Shown here: positions 1-8,404 of the stretch, in pieces | Position numbering within the stretch: the stretch's first letter is position 1 | Layout of the letters: the number at the start of each line of letters is the position of its first letter | From: Corynebacterium sp. 13CS0277 | GTDB lineage: Bacteria; Actinomycetota; Actinomycetes; Mycobacteriales; Mycobacteriaceae | Reading direction: 5' to 3' | DNA: 64,000 nucleotides | Assembly: GCF_002994655.1 (NCBI RefSeq) | Contig: NZ_PPDL01000008.1 | Coordinates: forward strand, 1-64,000 | Notes under the pieces: generated by a model | The model's database searches: none | Told to the model about the DNA's origin: nothing | The model's input: the letters and a program-made list of their open reading frames with translations, nothing else | Program-made: the position numbers and the translations under genes

Positions 1-28
1 TCGGCGGTATGCCGGTAGGGTGGTTGCT

Positions 29-88
29 GCAGGTTTTTGTTTCTGGTTTTGTTTCACACCTCTACTTGTAAACAGAAACCTGCTTTTT
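29..88 (+). terminator. Intrinsic terminator of an upstream + strand gene
   Basis: Arms at 29-42 and 70-83 are complementary (GCAGGTTTTTGTTT with AAACAGAAACCTGC) and are followed by five T at 84-88. The loop is long, about 27 nt. It probably ends a gene lying left of the window and may also serve the hydrolase gene from the other side. Confidence 0.6.
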
Positions 89-126
89 GTGTCTTAGGAC
101 ACGCCGGGGGACTTTCCTAACACGGC

Positions 127-1407
127 CTAGTCCCGCTCGTCGAGCAGCCCCATGAGGTGCCGCAGAATCCGCCCGCCGTCGATGGCGATGCCGTTGTGCT
201 GGAACTCGTTGGTCACATAGGTCCGGCAGTCCCGATACAGGGACGCGGTGTGCAGGGAGTAGTCCATGGGCACGAAGATGTCGTCAACGTAGACGGCAGC
301 GGCCGCGGTGGCAGTGGCCTCCCGGAGGCTCTCCACGTCGTAGAGCACACCCCAGTCGTCCTTCGCGGCCAGCGCCTCCGCCTGGGCCTTCAGGGGCACC
401 AGGGCCGGGTCCTCATCAAACATCCAGGGGTAGATGTGCTCACCGGTGAGGAAGGTGCCGCCGTTTTCGTCGAAGCACTCGAACTCCTCCCGCACCCGGT
501 GCGCCGCCCAGGCGGTCGCCCCACCCAGCCCACAGCCGGCGTCGGCGTAGATCGCCTCGTGGAGCACCGCGTAGAGGGGGTTGTGGGCGAAGCTCACGCG
601 CTGCCCGACGTCGACGAGGAAGTCGGCCCGCAGTCGCCGGCTGCCACCCCGGGTGGTAAACGGGTCCTCCAGGAGGTACGCCAGGTCCAGAAAGCCTGTG
701 CCCCGACCAAGGGCGATGCCGATGGTGCGGAACCTCCGGGAACTCAACCGCTCCCCGGTGGGCAGAATTTCTTCCTCCCCGTCCAGGTGGCGGATGACGT
801 CCTCGATCGTCTGGCGTGCGGCGGGGAACTGGGCGTTGAAGGCCTCGTGGCGGCGCCGCAGGGTGCTATAGGTGGCCCGGTAGATTTCGTCCGCGCTGCG
901 GCCCACCGCCGGCAGGCCCCCGGTGAGCATGACCCGCTCCACAGCATCCGGTGCCAGCGACAGGTAGGTGGTGATGCAGAAACCGCCGAAGCTCTGCCCG
1001 AAGAGATTCCAGCGGTCGATTCCTAAAGCTGCACGGAAGTCCTCGCAGTCGGCGACGATGCCGTCGGCGCGGCAGTTGACGAGCTCCTCGACTGTCGGGG
1101 CCGAGTCGCCAAGCAGCGCCCCGGAGCGGCCCGTGCCCCGCTGGTCGAGGAGCAGCACCCGGTAGCGCGGCAGCAACGCCGCCAGCCACCCGGCGATCTG
1201 TTGGGGCCGCGGTGAGGCGAAGCCCGGCCCGCCCTGGAGGTAGACGACCATGGGGGCATTCTCGTTGCCGTCGGCGATGATCTCCCGGGCGAAGATTGGC
1301 GCCGCCCAGGGGCGCGCCATGCGGCGGACATCGTCCGCGGTGCGGTGCAGGTAGTGCTCGACGAGGGTGTGGCCCATCTGGCGGGTGCGGGTGCTCTCCA
1401 GGTACAT
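127..1407 (-). CDS. Alpha/beta hydrolase, proline iminopeptidase-like (peptidase family S33)
   Basis: A 426-residue cytosolic hydrolase. An oxyanion-hole motif QGGPG is at residues 59-63 (HGGPG in classical prolyl iminopeptidases), DQRGTGRS at 88-95, and the nucleophile elbow GQSFGG at 137-142 with Ser139. Near the C-terminus, VYVDDIFVPMDYS and EFQHNG fit the catalytic Asp and His. The family releases N-terminal proline or hydrolyses related amides; the exact substrate cannot be read from the sequence. The ATG at 1407 was chosen because GGTGGAG lies 6 nt upstream. The frame is open to 1785, but that extension has no family similarity. The gene is monocistronic; its closest left neighbour is a terminator. 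Confidence 0.85.
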   Translation of the reverse strand: MYLESTRTRQMGHTLVEHYLHRTADDVRRMARPWAAPIFAREIIADGNENAPMVVYLQGGPGFASPRPQQIAGWLAALLPRYRVLLLDQRGTGRSGALLGDSAPTVEELVNCRADGIVADCEDFRAALGIDRWNLFGQSFGGFCITTYLSLAPDAVERVMLTGGLPAVGRSADEIYRATYSTLRRRHEAFNAQFPAARQTIEDVIRHLDGEEEILPTGERLSSRRFRTIGIALGRGTGFLDLAYLLEDPFTTRGGSRRLRADFLVDVGQRVSFAHNPLYAVLHEAIYADAGCGLGGATAWAAHRVREEFECFDENGGTFLTGEHIYPWMFDEDPALVPLKAQAEALAAKDDWGVLYDVESLREATATAAAAVYVDDIFVPMDYSLHTASLYRDCRTYVTNEFQHNGIAIDGGRILRHLMGLLDERD

Positions 1408-2228
1408 AGTGCTCCACCCTAACCACGCAGGCAGTACTGCGACCCCGCACACGCCCCGGCACCGCCAACCTGAGAAAACATCCTGCGGGGTGCCGGCCAT
1501 AGACTGCTCGCGGCGCGGGCTGGGAGACACGCCACCGTCCCAGTGCCTTCCCAGGATGGTGGACCACGCGGTCCCGCACAGCAGGACTCTTCCCCGAGCG
1601 GTACGCCCACGCATGGCACTGACCTCCTGGTCACACCAGGATTCCGACAGCCGCCCCCAGCAGCAGGCCACACAGGCGCAACCCAGGGCACTCACAGGAA
1701 TTTTTATGAGCTTAGACACAAAGGCCATTTTTACCCCCACATGGGGGTGAATTTGGGCCCCTCGGAGCCATGCGTGCAACCCCATCCCCGCCCCGCCGCA
1801 TACTCATCTGTTCCTTAGGTAGCTCTCATGCAGCTCTTAGTTTTTCCTCATTCCGGGGCCGAAAAATGGCCCTTCCCGGGCCCGCATATTCGAACATTGG
1901 CCGCCCGATCGCGGGCTGCACCTCGGCGAAAACGGCGAGTTCAGCACCGGCAGCACACCAGGCGTCGCCCGCACCGAGTGTGCCAATACCTGGGCTTTCC
2001 CCACCCAGCCCAGGGCCTTCGCAGCGGCGACGCTGACGATATCGCCAGCATCCAGCTACATCGGCCGCGCAGGCACAGCCGGGACAACGGCCCACAGCCC
2101 GCGTGCGGACATCCCCACCCCTTTCTCCCCTTTTCCCCTTTGAGCAGCGCAAACACCGCCCGGGAGGGCCTTGCACCAGGCGAGCGCACCCCGCACAGCC
2201 CACTTATTGGCACGCCTGGCGACGGCAT
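1408..2228. other. Intergenic region without a recognisable gene
   Basis: About 820 bp between the hydrolase start and the terminator of the pilin gene. Short open frames exist on both strands, but none has a ribosome-binding site, a signal peptide or a recognisable domain. The promoter of the hydrolase must lie at the left end. I see no RNA gene or repeat. Confidence 0.5.
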
Positions 2229-2266
2229 GAGAAAACCCCCTGACCAGGAAAGTCAGGGGGGTTCTC
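2229..2266 (-). terminator. Terminator downstream of the pilin gene
   Basis: Read on the minus strand, GAGAACCCCCCTGAC pairs with GTCAGGGGGTTTTCTC around a 7-nt loop. The G/C-rich stem with a T-rich distal arm is a good Rho-independent terminator for the sortase-pilin unit, which ends about 115 bp upstream. Confidence 0.8.
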
Positions 2267-2382
2267 GCCCGTGGAAGTCGATGGGCGTCAGGATGAAGAG
2301 AAGCGGGCGGGGACTCAGCCGTCCCCGACCACCAGTGACGCAGCGCCACGAATGCGCTGCTCACAGGCTATCTATGGGGCTT

Positions 2383-3210
2383 TTAGGCCTCTTCGGACTT
2401 GCGGCGACGGCCGACAAGGAAGATACCGGCAACAACCAGCAGGGCGCCGGCGATGACCACGCCGATGACGGACGCACCGGTGGAGGCCAGGGCCTGCTGC
2501 ACCTTGCGCGGAATGCCCTTCTCAGCAGGTGCGGGCGGGGCCGGGGTCGGCGTCGCGGTCGGGGTGACCGTCGCCGGCGGCGGGGTCACAGTCGCGGTGC
2601 TCACGTTGGGGATCGGGATCGGAATCGGGATCGGGATCGGCACCGGGGTCGTCGGCGGCACGGTCGGCGGAGTCGTCGGCACCGGCTGGTTCTTCGCGGT
2701 CACAGTCAGGTTGTAGGACCATTCAGAACCGTCCTTGTTGCCGGACGGCAGGGTGATGACGAAGGGAGCAGAGCTCACAACATCACCATTCGTGGAGATC
2801 TCCTCCACGTAGTACAGGCCACGCTCCAGGCCGGTGAGCTGGGCAGAACCGTCAGCACCGGTGGTGACCTCCAGCGGCTCACCAACGAAGGGGCCCTGCG
2901 CAGCCTCAGCAGGAGTGAGCTTCAGAGCCTTCTCCCAGGACTCCTGAGTCAGCAGGTCGTATCCAGCCAGACGCTGCACCTTAAAGGTGACACCGGCAAC
3001 GGCGGTCGTGCCGTCGTTACCCTTCTTCACCAGCGTCAAGTCAATGGTTTTCGCCGGGTCGATGGCGCCCACATTGATCTTGGACGCATCGACACTCAGG
3101 CCACTGACGACCTTGTCCGTGTCAGCCATCGCCATCGGAGTAGCGGACAGCATCAGCGCGGCCGTGGCGGCGGCTGCAACAGCCGAGCGCCAATTCTTTC
3201 CATGAGTCAT
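2383..3210 (-). CDS. LPXTG-type cell-wall protein, single-domain SpaA-like pilin
   Basis: A 275-residue secreted, wall-anchored protein. A signal peptide ends about residue 29 (AMA|DTD). One CNA-B/SpaA-type domain follows at about 35-175, with an isopeptide E-box-like LYYVEEIS near 132-139. At 164-174 WSYNLTVTAKN corresponds to the corynebacterial pilin motif WxxxVxVYPKN; the polymerising Lys173 is kept but YP is changed to TA. A Pro/Thr/Ile linker (175-230) leads to sorting signal LASTG at 241-245, a hydrophobic helix and an RRRKSEEA tail. Typical SpaA-type shaft pilins are about 480 residues with three domains, so this is either a minimal pilin or a minor subunit. The class C sortase gene lies 37 bp upstream on the same strand and presumably assembles it. 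ATG at 3210 has AAGGAAAGG upstream. Confidence 0.85.
   Translation of the reverse strand: MTHGKNWRSAVAAAATAALMLSATPMAMADTDKVVSGLSVDASKINVGAIDPAKTIDLTLVKKGNDGTTAVAGVTFKVQRLAGYDLLTQESWEKALKLTPAEAAQGPFVGEPLEVTTGADGSAQLTGLERGLYYVEEISTNGDVVSSAPFVITLPSGNKDGSEWSYNLTVTAKNQPVPTTPPTVPPTTPVPIPIPIPIPIPNVSTATVTPPPATVTPTATPTPAPPAPAEKGIPRKVQQALASTGASVIGVVIAGALLVVAGIFLVGRRRKSEEA
2609..2640. repeat. Hexanucleotide tandem repeat in the pilin linker
   Basis: Five near-identical copies of GGGATC (one reads GGAATC) encode the Pro-Ile dipeptide run of the pilin linker, residues about 190-201. Such an array can change copy number in frame and so vary linker length. Confidence 0.75.
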
Positions 3211-3247
3211 GTGCTAACTCAAACCTTTCCTTCACCACCGACGGGGG

Positions 3248-4897
3248 TTAGTTTTTCTTCATCCTGCGATAAATCGCACGTGCACCCAAGATTAGCATCA
3301 CGAGCAGGATTAGCACGACCGCTACCACCGTGAGAATCATCCACCACGTCCACACAATGGTGTTGTTTTTCGTAAACGCTCGGGTCTCTTCTTCCGGATC
3401 CATCGGCACCCGGTGTCCGGTGACGAGGAGTCGGTGGGAGTTAATGCCGTAGGGGGTACAGGTGATGAGGGTGACCAGATCGCGGCCCTCCTGGATCCCC
3501 AACTTGTCGGTCTTGTCGGGGAGCACCACCTGAATCTCGTCGACGAGGTACTTCATCTTCCGCCCGTAGGTGTTCAGGTAGAAGGCGTCGCCCTCCTTGA
3601 CGGCGGTGAGATTGTCGAACAGAGTCGAGTTGGTCAAACCTGTGTGTCCGGTAAGAACACTATGAGTGGATTCGCCGCCCACCGGCAGGGAGGAGCCGAA
3701 GAGGTGGCCGATCGCACTGTCGAGGGTGTCGCTTTCCGTGCCGTGCTTGACGGGCAGGTTGACCCCGATCGACGGGATGACGATCTGGCTCATGGTGTCC
3801 ACGAGCGCCAGCTGGCTCAAGTACTCCTGGTACTCGGGGCTCTTCAGGTCCACGCCACCCGTCCACGGGTCGTAGGTCGGCCCGTTGGAGTGCTGCCGGT
3901 TGTACTCCTCCGCGTGCTCCAGACCCTCGTAGACCTTGGCCTGCGGCTGGTCCTGGATGATGCTGGCGTACTGTTCCGCGATCTTGGCTTGGCGGTAGTT
4001 GTTCCACTGCATCGCCACCATCGGGTAGCTGAGCACCAGCACGCCGAGCAGCACGAGCACCAGGGGCAGGATCGTCGTCGTGAAGACGTTGCGCTTGCCC
4101 TTGTCCTCCGCTTGCTTCTCTGCGGCGGCGACCGAGGCTTCAATCTCGGGCTGGACTTTCGGCGCGGGCGCGACAGCGGCGGCGGCCGGCGGGCGCTGCG
4201 CCGCACCTGCGGCAGCCGCACCGGCCATGGCGGCAGGGCGCGCCTGGGGCCGCCGTGGCGCGCCAGCAGCAGCCGGCTGCGGGCGGCCCGGTTGCCCCGG
4301 TGCGGGACGACCTGGTGCCTGGCGCCCCGGCGCGGGACGGGCCTGCTGCCCGGGGGTTGCCGCACGCGGCGCAGCACCGGCAGGGCGCGGCCCTGCGGCC
4401 CCGGCAGCGGCAGCACCCGCGGCCGGGGCAACCCGGCGCACAGGGCGGCCAGGGGCGACACCCTGACGGGGTACCTGCCGGCCGGGCTGGGCAGGGGCTG
4501 CCGCGCGCTGCGGCATCGCGGGACGACCAGGAGCGCCCTGTGTGGGGCGCGGGCGCGCGCCCGGGGCGGCACCCTGCGGCGCGGCACCCGGCTGGGGTGG
4601 GCGCGGCGCGCCCTGCTGCGGGGGTCGCCCAGTAGCGCGGGGTGCGCCAGGAGCGCTCCCCTGCTGGGCGGCCTGTGCGGGGCGCGGCTGTGCCGGCCGG
4701 CGCGCGCCACCCTGCGGGGGCACAGGTCGCTGCCCCGGTGCCGTCCGCGGGGCCTGCGGCTGTCGCTGGCCTGGCTGCGGGGCGGGGCGCGGGGTGGGGT
4801 TCTGGCGCGGGGTGGGGTTCTGGCGCGGCGTCGGCCTGACGCGCCCAGTGGGCTGGCCTCCCTCCGGCGGGGTCACCGGCGGCTCGGCTGCTGTCAC
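3248..4897 (-). CDS. Class C (pilin-polymerising) sortase with a long disordered N-terminus
   Basis: A 549-residue membrane transpeptidase expected to join pilin subunits through Lys-LPXTG bonds and transfer them to the wall. Residues 1-265 are low-complexity Ala, Pro, Gly, Arg and Gln, with an 18-bp duplication (4795-4830) repeating TPRQNP. The sortase proper starts with a transmembrane helix at about 272-296, has the class C lid motif DPW at 343-345, catalytic His418 (LTGHTG), Cys480 (TLITCTPYG) and Arg489 (HRLLVTGHR), and ends with a second transmembrane helix at 512-540 and a basic tail. Class C sortases usually total 280-400 residues. GTG start at 4897 is supported by GAGGAAGG upstream. 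It is first in a two-gene unit with the pilin gene. Confidence 0.88.
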   Translation of the reverse strand: MTAAEPPVTPPEGGQPTGRVRPTPRQNPTPRQNPTPRPAPQPGQRQPQAPRTAPGQRPVPPQGGARRPAQPRPAQAAQQGSAPGAPRATGRPPQQGAPRPPQPGAAPQGAAPGARPRPTQGAPGRPAMPQRAAAPAQPGRQVPRQGVAPGRPVRRVAPAAGAAAAGAAGPRPAGAAPRAATPGQQARPAPGRQAPGRPAPGQPGRPQPAAAGAPRRPQARPAAMAGAAAAGAAQRPPAAAAVAPAPKVQPEIEASVAAAEKQAEDKGKRNVFTTTILPLVLVLLGVLVLSYPMVAMQWNNYRQAKIAEQYASIIQDQPQAKVYEGLEHAEEYNRQHSNGPTYDPWTGGVDLKSPEYQEYLSQLALVDTMSQIVIPSIGVNLPVKHGTESDTLDSAIGHLFGSSLPVGGESTHSVLTGHTGLTNSTLFDNLTAVKEGDAFYLNTYGRKMKYLVDEIQVVLPDKTDKLGIQEGRDLVTLITCTPYGINSHRLLVTGHRVPMDPEEETRAFTKNNTIVWTWWMILTVVAVVLILLVMLILGARAIYRRMKKN

Positions 4898-5432
4898 AGG
4901 ACACCTTCCTCTCAGGTGAATCTCAGGCTCACATCATCGTACACGCCCACCTGCAGCACCATCGTCGCTGTTCACCACCACTTTTCGCGGTCTCGCGCGC
5001 ATGTATTCGCGCCCCGGGAAGGGGCGGATCTGCCGCGCGGCGGCCAGGGCCATGCCCGAGGTGGGTGTCGGCGCGTGCGCGCGGGACGCACCCAGTGTTC
5101 ACCCAGTGTTAGGGAAAAAGGAGGGCATGACGCTCACCGTGGGGATGTCTTAAGGTCTAGACCAATGACCGTTGCCAACGGCAGGCCACCCAGGGTGAAC
5201 TAGGAGATGGACGGTGGAGCTGGTGTGCGTGCACGGCGTGCACCCAGGAAAGCAAGCACCCTACCGCACCAGCCTGTGTATTCCCTGGTCGTCTGCACAG
5301 GATGCATGCGCGCCGCAGGTCAGGAAGTTTTTTACCCACCGCGGCGCGGGCCTGTGTGACGGCGTGTGCCGCGGCGCGCCCCAGTGATTTATCAGCCTGC
5401 GTCGCCCACTGTCTGTTGTCTGTTCCCTTGTT
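4898..5432. other. Divergent intergenic region between sortase and lipoprotein genes
   Basis: About 535 bp. On the minus strand TACGAT (4936-4941) is a plausible -10 element about 40 nt before the sortase start; I see no convincing -35. The rest holds no gene I can support. The promoter of the + strand lipoprotein gene should lie near 5350-5430. Confidence 0.4.
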
Positions 5433-6053
5433 GTGTGTGCGTTCGCGCCGATGATTGTTTGTCCAGGAGTTGTCCCAGTGTTTGTCACCCCCACCCACCC
5501 CACCACCACGACGACCCGCGCCCGGCGCGCAGGGGCACTGCTGGCCTGCGGTGTGACTGCCGGTGTGCTCGTGGGCTGCAGCACCGCGGAGGTGGACTCC
5601 CCCGCACCGAGCAGCACCGCTGCTTCCCCTACGGCGAGCGCACCAGCAACGGAGGCGGGCAGCACGGCCGCGCCCGCCGCTGCGCAGGATGTCACGGTCG
5701 ACGTAGCGCCCGCAGAGGGGCTGCGCGCCGGCGATACCGTGGAGATCACGCTCGCGGGACTTAACCCGAAGGCGGGCTACTACGCCGCCATCTGCGCCGA
5801 GGATCGCCCCGAGGGCTCCCCGGTGCCGCTGTGCACGGGCGGCCGCGGCGACGCCACCGCGCAGGCATGGATCAAGGCCAGTGGTGGCACCATCACCCTG
5901 GCGGAGGACGGCACCGCCGTGGCGACTATTGCGGCCACCCCGGTGGGCGAGGGCATCGACTGCCGTGAGGATGCCTGCGGGGTGAAGATTTTCGGCGACC
6001 ACACGGAAGGCTTCCAGGATGTCGCCTGGGTGCCGGTGACCTTCGCCGAGTAG
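5433..6053 (+). CDS. Lipoprotein with a neocarzinostatin-like beta-sandwich domain
   Basis: A basic region (TTTTTRARRAG) precedes a hydrophobic stretch and lipobox VLVGC, giving lipid-modified Cys49. A Ser/Ala/Pro/Thr linker (50-85) leads to a domain of about 120 residues. It begins VDVAPAEGLRAGDTVEITL and keeps two cysteine pairs, ICAEDRPEGSPVPLC and CREDAC. The second has the same spacing as Cys88-Cys93 of neocarzinostatin, so an immunoglobulin-like apoprotein fold with two disulfides is likely. Secreted corynebacterial relatives exist, but their ligand is not known to me. The start is uncertain: GTG 5433, ATG 5451, or a later GTG giving a shorter signal peptide. It stands alone. Confidence 0.7.
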   Translation: MCAFAPMIVCPGVVPVFVTPTHPTTTTTRARRAGALLACGVTAGVLVGCSTAEVDSPAPSSTAASPTASAPATEAGSTAAPAAAQDVTVDVAPAEGLRAGDTVEITLAGLNPKAGYYAAICAEDRPEGSPVPLCTGGRGDATAQAWIKASGGTITLAEDGTAVATIAATPVGEGIDCREDACGVKIFGDHTEGFQDVAWVPVTFAE

Positions 6054-6154
6054 CGACATCTGCACCCCGCCGTACCCCGCCACGCCCCCTGCTGCCCACA
6101 GGCTGCGGCCCTGGGGCTGCGGCACGGGCGGGCGGGGCGCCCGGGCGGGGCCGG

Positions 6155-8242
6155 TTACACGTCGTCGACGGTGTAGCTGCCCGGAGGGAACTGCGGGGTG
6201 GCGAAGTCGAAGTCCTGAAACTTCGCGAGGATCTTCTCGATCTGAGCCACATCATCCTGGGCGTGGGCCAGGATGTAGCCCTCCGCGTCGTCGCAGATGA
6301 GCTTGGCGCGCTCAAAGCCGGCCACGCCACCGCAGTCCTCCGGCGGGCAGGCGCGCTGCGCCTCGTCGACGTAGTAGCCGTGGGGGCGCTGCTCCACGCC
6401 GAGGACGCGGACACTCATCCGCCAATCGTCACCCGGGTCGTAGACGATCGTCGCCTCCGGGGACTGCTGGGTGAGCACCTGGCTGAGCTGCACCCCATCC
6501 GCCCGGTAACACAACGGGCCGTACACCTGCTCCCGGGAGGTAATGATCCGCACCGGCCAGGCTGGGTGCTCCACATCCACATCGACCGCCGGGGCATGCG
6601 GCACATCATCGCCCGCCACCTGCGCCAGCGCCGCCGCTGCCGTGTCGTCGTCCTCGGCGGCAGCGGCCCGCACAGCGGCCGCCACGCGGGCGGCCTCCGA
6701 GTGGGCTTTCGCCTGCTGGGCGGCCTCCTCCACGGTGGCCTGGGCGAGCTCCTCCCGCGCCTGACCCGTCGGCGCCTTGGTGAGCGTCTGCGCGGACACC
6801 GGCGCGGGGAACTGCAGATACCAGGGGTGGATGTTGTCCCAGCCGAACAGGCAGATCATGGCCGCCACGGCGTGCTCGACCGTTTCCGCCCAGGGCACCG
6901 CAATCACCCGGGTAATCGCCGGGGTCACCGCCGGGTTCGTGCCCTCCAGGGTCACCCGGGCCACCAGGTGCGGCTGTGTCAGCGCCCCCGGCACCAGCTG
7001 CAGCGGCTCGCCGGGGAGGAACACCTGGGAGGACTGCAGCGGGTGCGCGCCCGCCTCCTTCGCCGAGGCCACAAACGTGGGCAACACGCGCTCCTCCGCG
7101 GCGGCGGCCGCCGCCACCTCCCCCAGCGCCGCGGAAAACGTCGTGCGGACCGCCGGCGGCACGAAAGGCCGGTAGCGGGGCGTGGCCCCGTCCTCCAGCT
7201 CAATGGTGTCCAGGGCGTCGTGATCAATGAGCCACTTCAAGGTGCAGGCCGCCACCCGCAGCACCAGCTGCAGCGTCGGCAACTCCACCAACGCCTCCGC
7301 TTTTGCGGTGAGATACAGGGCGGTTTCGGTTTCCTCCACGAGGCCCATGTCCACGCCGATGCGCACCGCCGCGTTGAGCGCCGGCTCGTACTGGGCGCGG
7401 CGCACCTGGTGCTTACTCAAGTGGTAGGTGAGGAAGGACTCGCCCTCCACGATGTCCGTCACCACGTCCGCGGCGACCCGTCCCTCCTCGTCGAGGGCCA
7501 CCGGGTCCTGCCGGTTGATGTAATCCACCAACGCCACCAGCGCCGTGTAGCGGGCGTCCTCCCCCAACACCACGTCCAACAGGGGGTAGGCGCCCAGGTT
7601 GAGCTGCGCGGCGCGCACCGCACCGAACTTCAGCACGTCGTACAACGGGTCCGGCAGCTGGTCGACGATCCGCTCCACGAGCTGGGCGTTATCCACCACC
7701 CACTCGATCTGCGGGGGAATGTCCTCCCCGCGCAGGGCGGCGCGCACAAAGTTGTACACCGCCGGCTCAATGGTCTCCACGACGGTGCCGGCGAACTCCG
7801 TCACCACGATGAGCCCCTCCTGGTCGGCCACGAACTCCAGGTCGTCCGGCTCCGGGTCGGTGATGTCCAGCTCGAAACGCCAGCCGTGCATCGGTGAGGC
7901 CTCCAGCACGAGAGTGCGCCCCGGCACCAGCAGCTCCGCGAGCTGCAGCTGGGTGCCATCAATCAGGTTGTCGTGCAGGTAGTGGTAGGCCGCCCGCCCC
8001 ACATAGGTGTTGCGGCCACCGCGTGGGCCTTTGAGGGTGAGCACCGTGCGGGGGTGGGGTGCCTGCCCCAGGGAGACGACGAACTCGTCGACGATGTCGC
8101 ACACCGGACGGCTGATATCGACCAGGGCGGTGCGGGTGACGTCGCATTTGTCGTTCGTCAGCGTGATCGTCTTGATTACGCGGCCGGACGCCGCAGGGCC
8201 GAATACGTCCCCGCAGCTCAGCCGTTGGGCCTTCGAAGTCAT
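6155..8242 (-). CDS. Large protein with a C-terminal pRiA4b ORF-3 (IS1096 TnpR-like) domain
   Basis: A 695-residue cytosolic protein. The C-terminal part (about 565-680) has the pRiA4b ORF-3 family signature: DPGDDWRMSVRVLGVEQ followed by ACPPEDCGGVAGFERA. The N-terminal 130 residues look like a related, more diverged copy (VIKTITLTNDKCDVTRTALVD, then TLKGPRGGRNTYVG). The middle is helical, and 530-580 is Ala-rich. The family was first seen as a passenger of IS1096 and plasmid pRiA4b; its function is unknown. No transposase or inverted repeats are visible, and base composition matches its neighbours, so this looks like a resident chromosomal gene. ATG 8242 gives MTSKAQRL. Confidence 0.75.
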   Translation of the reverse strand: MTSKAQRLSCGDVFGPAASGRVIKTITLTNDKCDVTRTALVDISRPVCDIVDEFVVSLGQAPHPRTVLTLKGPRGGRNTYVGRAAYHYLHDNLIDGTQLQLAELLVPGRTLVLEASPMHGWRFELDITDPEPDDLEFVADQEGLIVVTEFAGTVVETIEPAVYNFVRAALRGEDIPPQIEWVVDNAQLVERIVDQLPDPLYDVLKFGAVRAAQLNLGAYPLLDVVLGEDARYTALVALVDYINRQDPVALDEEGRVAADVVTDIVEGESFLTYHLSKHQVRRAQYEPALNAAVRIGVDMGLVEETETALYLTAKAEALVELPTLQLVLRVAACTLKWLIDHDALDTIELEDGATPRYRPFVPPAVRTTFSAALGEVAAAAAAEERVLPTFVASAKEAGAHPLQSSQVFLPGEPLQLVPGALTQPHLVARVTLEGTNPAVTPAITRVIAVPWAETVEHAVAAMICLFGWDNIHPWYLQFPAPVSAQTLTKAPTGQAREELAQATVEEAAQQAKAHSEAARVAAAVRAAAAEDDDTAAAALAQVAGDDVPHAPAVDVDVEHPAWPVRIITSREQVYGPLCYRADGVQLSQVLTQQSPEATIVYDPGDDWRMSVRVLGVEQRPHGYYVDEAQRACPPEDCGGVAGFERAKLICDDAEGYILAHAQDDVAQIEKILAKFQDFDFATPQFPPGSYTVDDV

Positions 8243-8340
8243 GCTGCCCAGTATCCCACCCACACTCCCCCACCGCCGGACAAGGCTCCCCTCACCCCCA
8301 CCCCACCCGCAGGGACTGGGGTACCACGGGCACGACGTCA

Positions 8341-8383
8341 GGCCACGGCCCTGCGGGAACACTGCTTTCCCGGGGCCGTGGCC
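8341..8383 (-). terminator. Inverted repeat downstream of lepA
   Basis: GGCCACGGCCC at 8341-8351 pairs with GGGCCGTGGCC at 8373-8383. It lies 21 bp past the lepA stop. There is no T-run, so it is a probable but atypical terminator. Confidence 0.5.
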
Positions 8384-8404
8384 GTGACAGGCGTCGCGCG
8401 CGCC

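Noticed and set aside
1828..3333. A 501-residue + strand frame over the pilin gene
   Set aside because: No recognisable domain; the minus strand has signal peptide, pilin motif and sorting signal.
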